41,043 nt of DNA. It comes from a virus. The stretch covers positions 1 to 41,043 of IMG/VR virus record IMGVR_UViG_3300017779_000030; one strand, written 5' to 3'. Below are positions 40,776-41,043 of this stretch, in pieces. The position numbers and the translations under genes were made by a program. A model generated the notes under the pieces. It saw only the letters and a list, made by a program, of their open reading frames with translations, did no database searches and was not told the DNA's origin. The first letter of the stretch is position 1, and each line of letters begins with the position of its first letter.

Positions 40776-41043
40776 CTATACTAAAAAGTCCCATGTTGGG
40801 TGGCTTCTAGGTACTCTAGAAAACATACCTGTTCCTGGCGCATATTCCCAGTGCCAACGCTCTTTTGCAACCGTTCTAATAAATCCATACTCATGCATAT
40901 TTGCAACAAGCCATCTCCAAGTTTTAGATGTTTCTTTATAACCTTTAAAGTCTGGATCTCTTTTTGGATGTCCCCATCTTTTACCCATACCTGTATTTAT
41001 ATCAAATGCTTTACCATTTTGGTGGTTGGAATGTCCTGGTCCA
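40776..41043 (-). CDS. Peptidase M15 (VanY/D-Ala-D-Ala carboxypeptidase-like), N-terminal part beyond window
   Basis: The reading frame is open through 41042, so 88 residues of the C-terminal portion are visible. The zinc-binding signature S-x-H-x-x-G-x-A-x-D appears as SNHQNGKAFD, and the second His motif as RWHWEY. Together they give the His/Asp/His zinc site of M15 enzymes, which cut peptidoglycan peptides. An internal ATG at 40988 is not the true start because the first motif lies upstream of it. The gene may encode a tail-associated wall opener (it precedes the spike-like gene) or the endolysin. Confidence 0.88.
   Translation of the reverse strand, partial: GPGHSNHQNGKAFDINTGMGKRWGHPKRDPDFKGYKETSKTWRWLVANMHEYGFIRTVAKERWHWEYAPGTGMFSRVPRSHPTWDFLV

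Noticed and set aside
40776-40988. 70-residue complete gene starting at 40988
   Set aside because: The M15 zinc motif S-x-H-x-x-G-x-A-x-D lies upstream of that ATG in the same open frame, so the gene continues beyond the window.

Overview
The window looks like part of the late region of an AT-rich, T4-like contractile-tailed phage (myovirus). A marine origin is likely, judging by the gene style: fibre proteins built from 'SASGNISSSG'-type modules, LamG-like and DNRLRE-like structural proteins, and a cytidylyltransferase-like gene beside a zeta-like kinase. No host marker is visible, so the host is unknown. Every gene I can support lies on the minus strand, so transcription runs from high to low coordinates. 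Packing is very tight (TAATG and ATGA overlaps, gaps of 1-100 bases), and no gene-free stretch exceeds 300 bases. I saw no tRNA, rRNA, CRISPR, insertion sequence or integrase.

Layout in transcription order. (1) 41043-39407: a partial M15 (VanY-type) peptidase, a small spike-like beta protein and two small unknown proteins. (2) 39397-27819: the baseplate block, with gp25, gp6 (J-like), a DNRLRE-like protein, an Ig-domain protein, a 1548-residue mosaic with a gp7/tail-protein-I-like segment and a LamG-like domain, a 223-residue beta-sandwich protein and a 398-residue protein with an arginine-rich N-terminus. (3) 27804-24199: a 1201-residue protein with two LamG-like regions. (4) 24191-19562: a DNA-metabolism island inside the structural genes, with a tiny membrane ORF, a T7-type endonuclease I, a DnaG/gp61-type primase and a single-chain Mre11-Rad50 (gp47-gp46) fusion. 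(5) 19514-4759: fibre and adhesin genes of 1363, 584, 117, 623, 296 and 722 residues, interspersed with small proteins and a guanidinoacetate-methyltransferase-like enzyme. (6) 4743-288: a zeta-like P-loop kinase, an 801-residue protein joining a nucleotidyltransferase, an unknown middle domain and a ligase-like domain, a zinc-ribbon protein and a basic protein with an SH3-like tail. (7) 271-1: a partial holin.

The baseplate and fibre genes would build the tail tip and adsorption apparatus. The peptidase probably opens the cell wall at entry or at lysis, and the holin acts at lysis. The island would supply recombination and repair functions (resolvase, primase, end-resection complex). The most unusual locus is 288-4743. 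Several of its proteins begin with short amphipathic leaders that end in an [LI]-x-E-[AG] motif, like T4 capsid-targeting sequences cut by the prohead protease. The 801-residue protein has three such segments, one before each domain. It may be a polyprotein whose enzymes are packaged in the capsid and injected with the DNA. This is inference and is set out as a testable claim in the findings.
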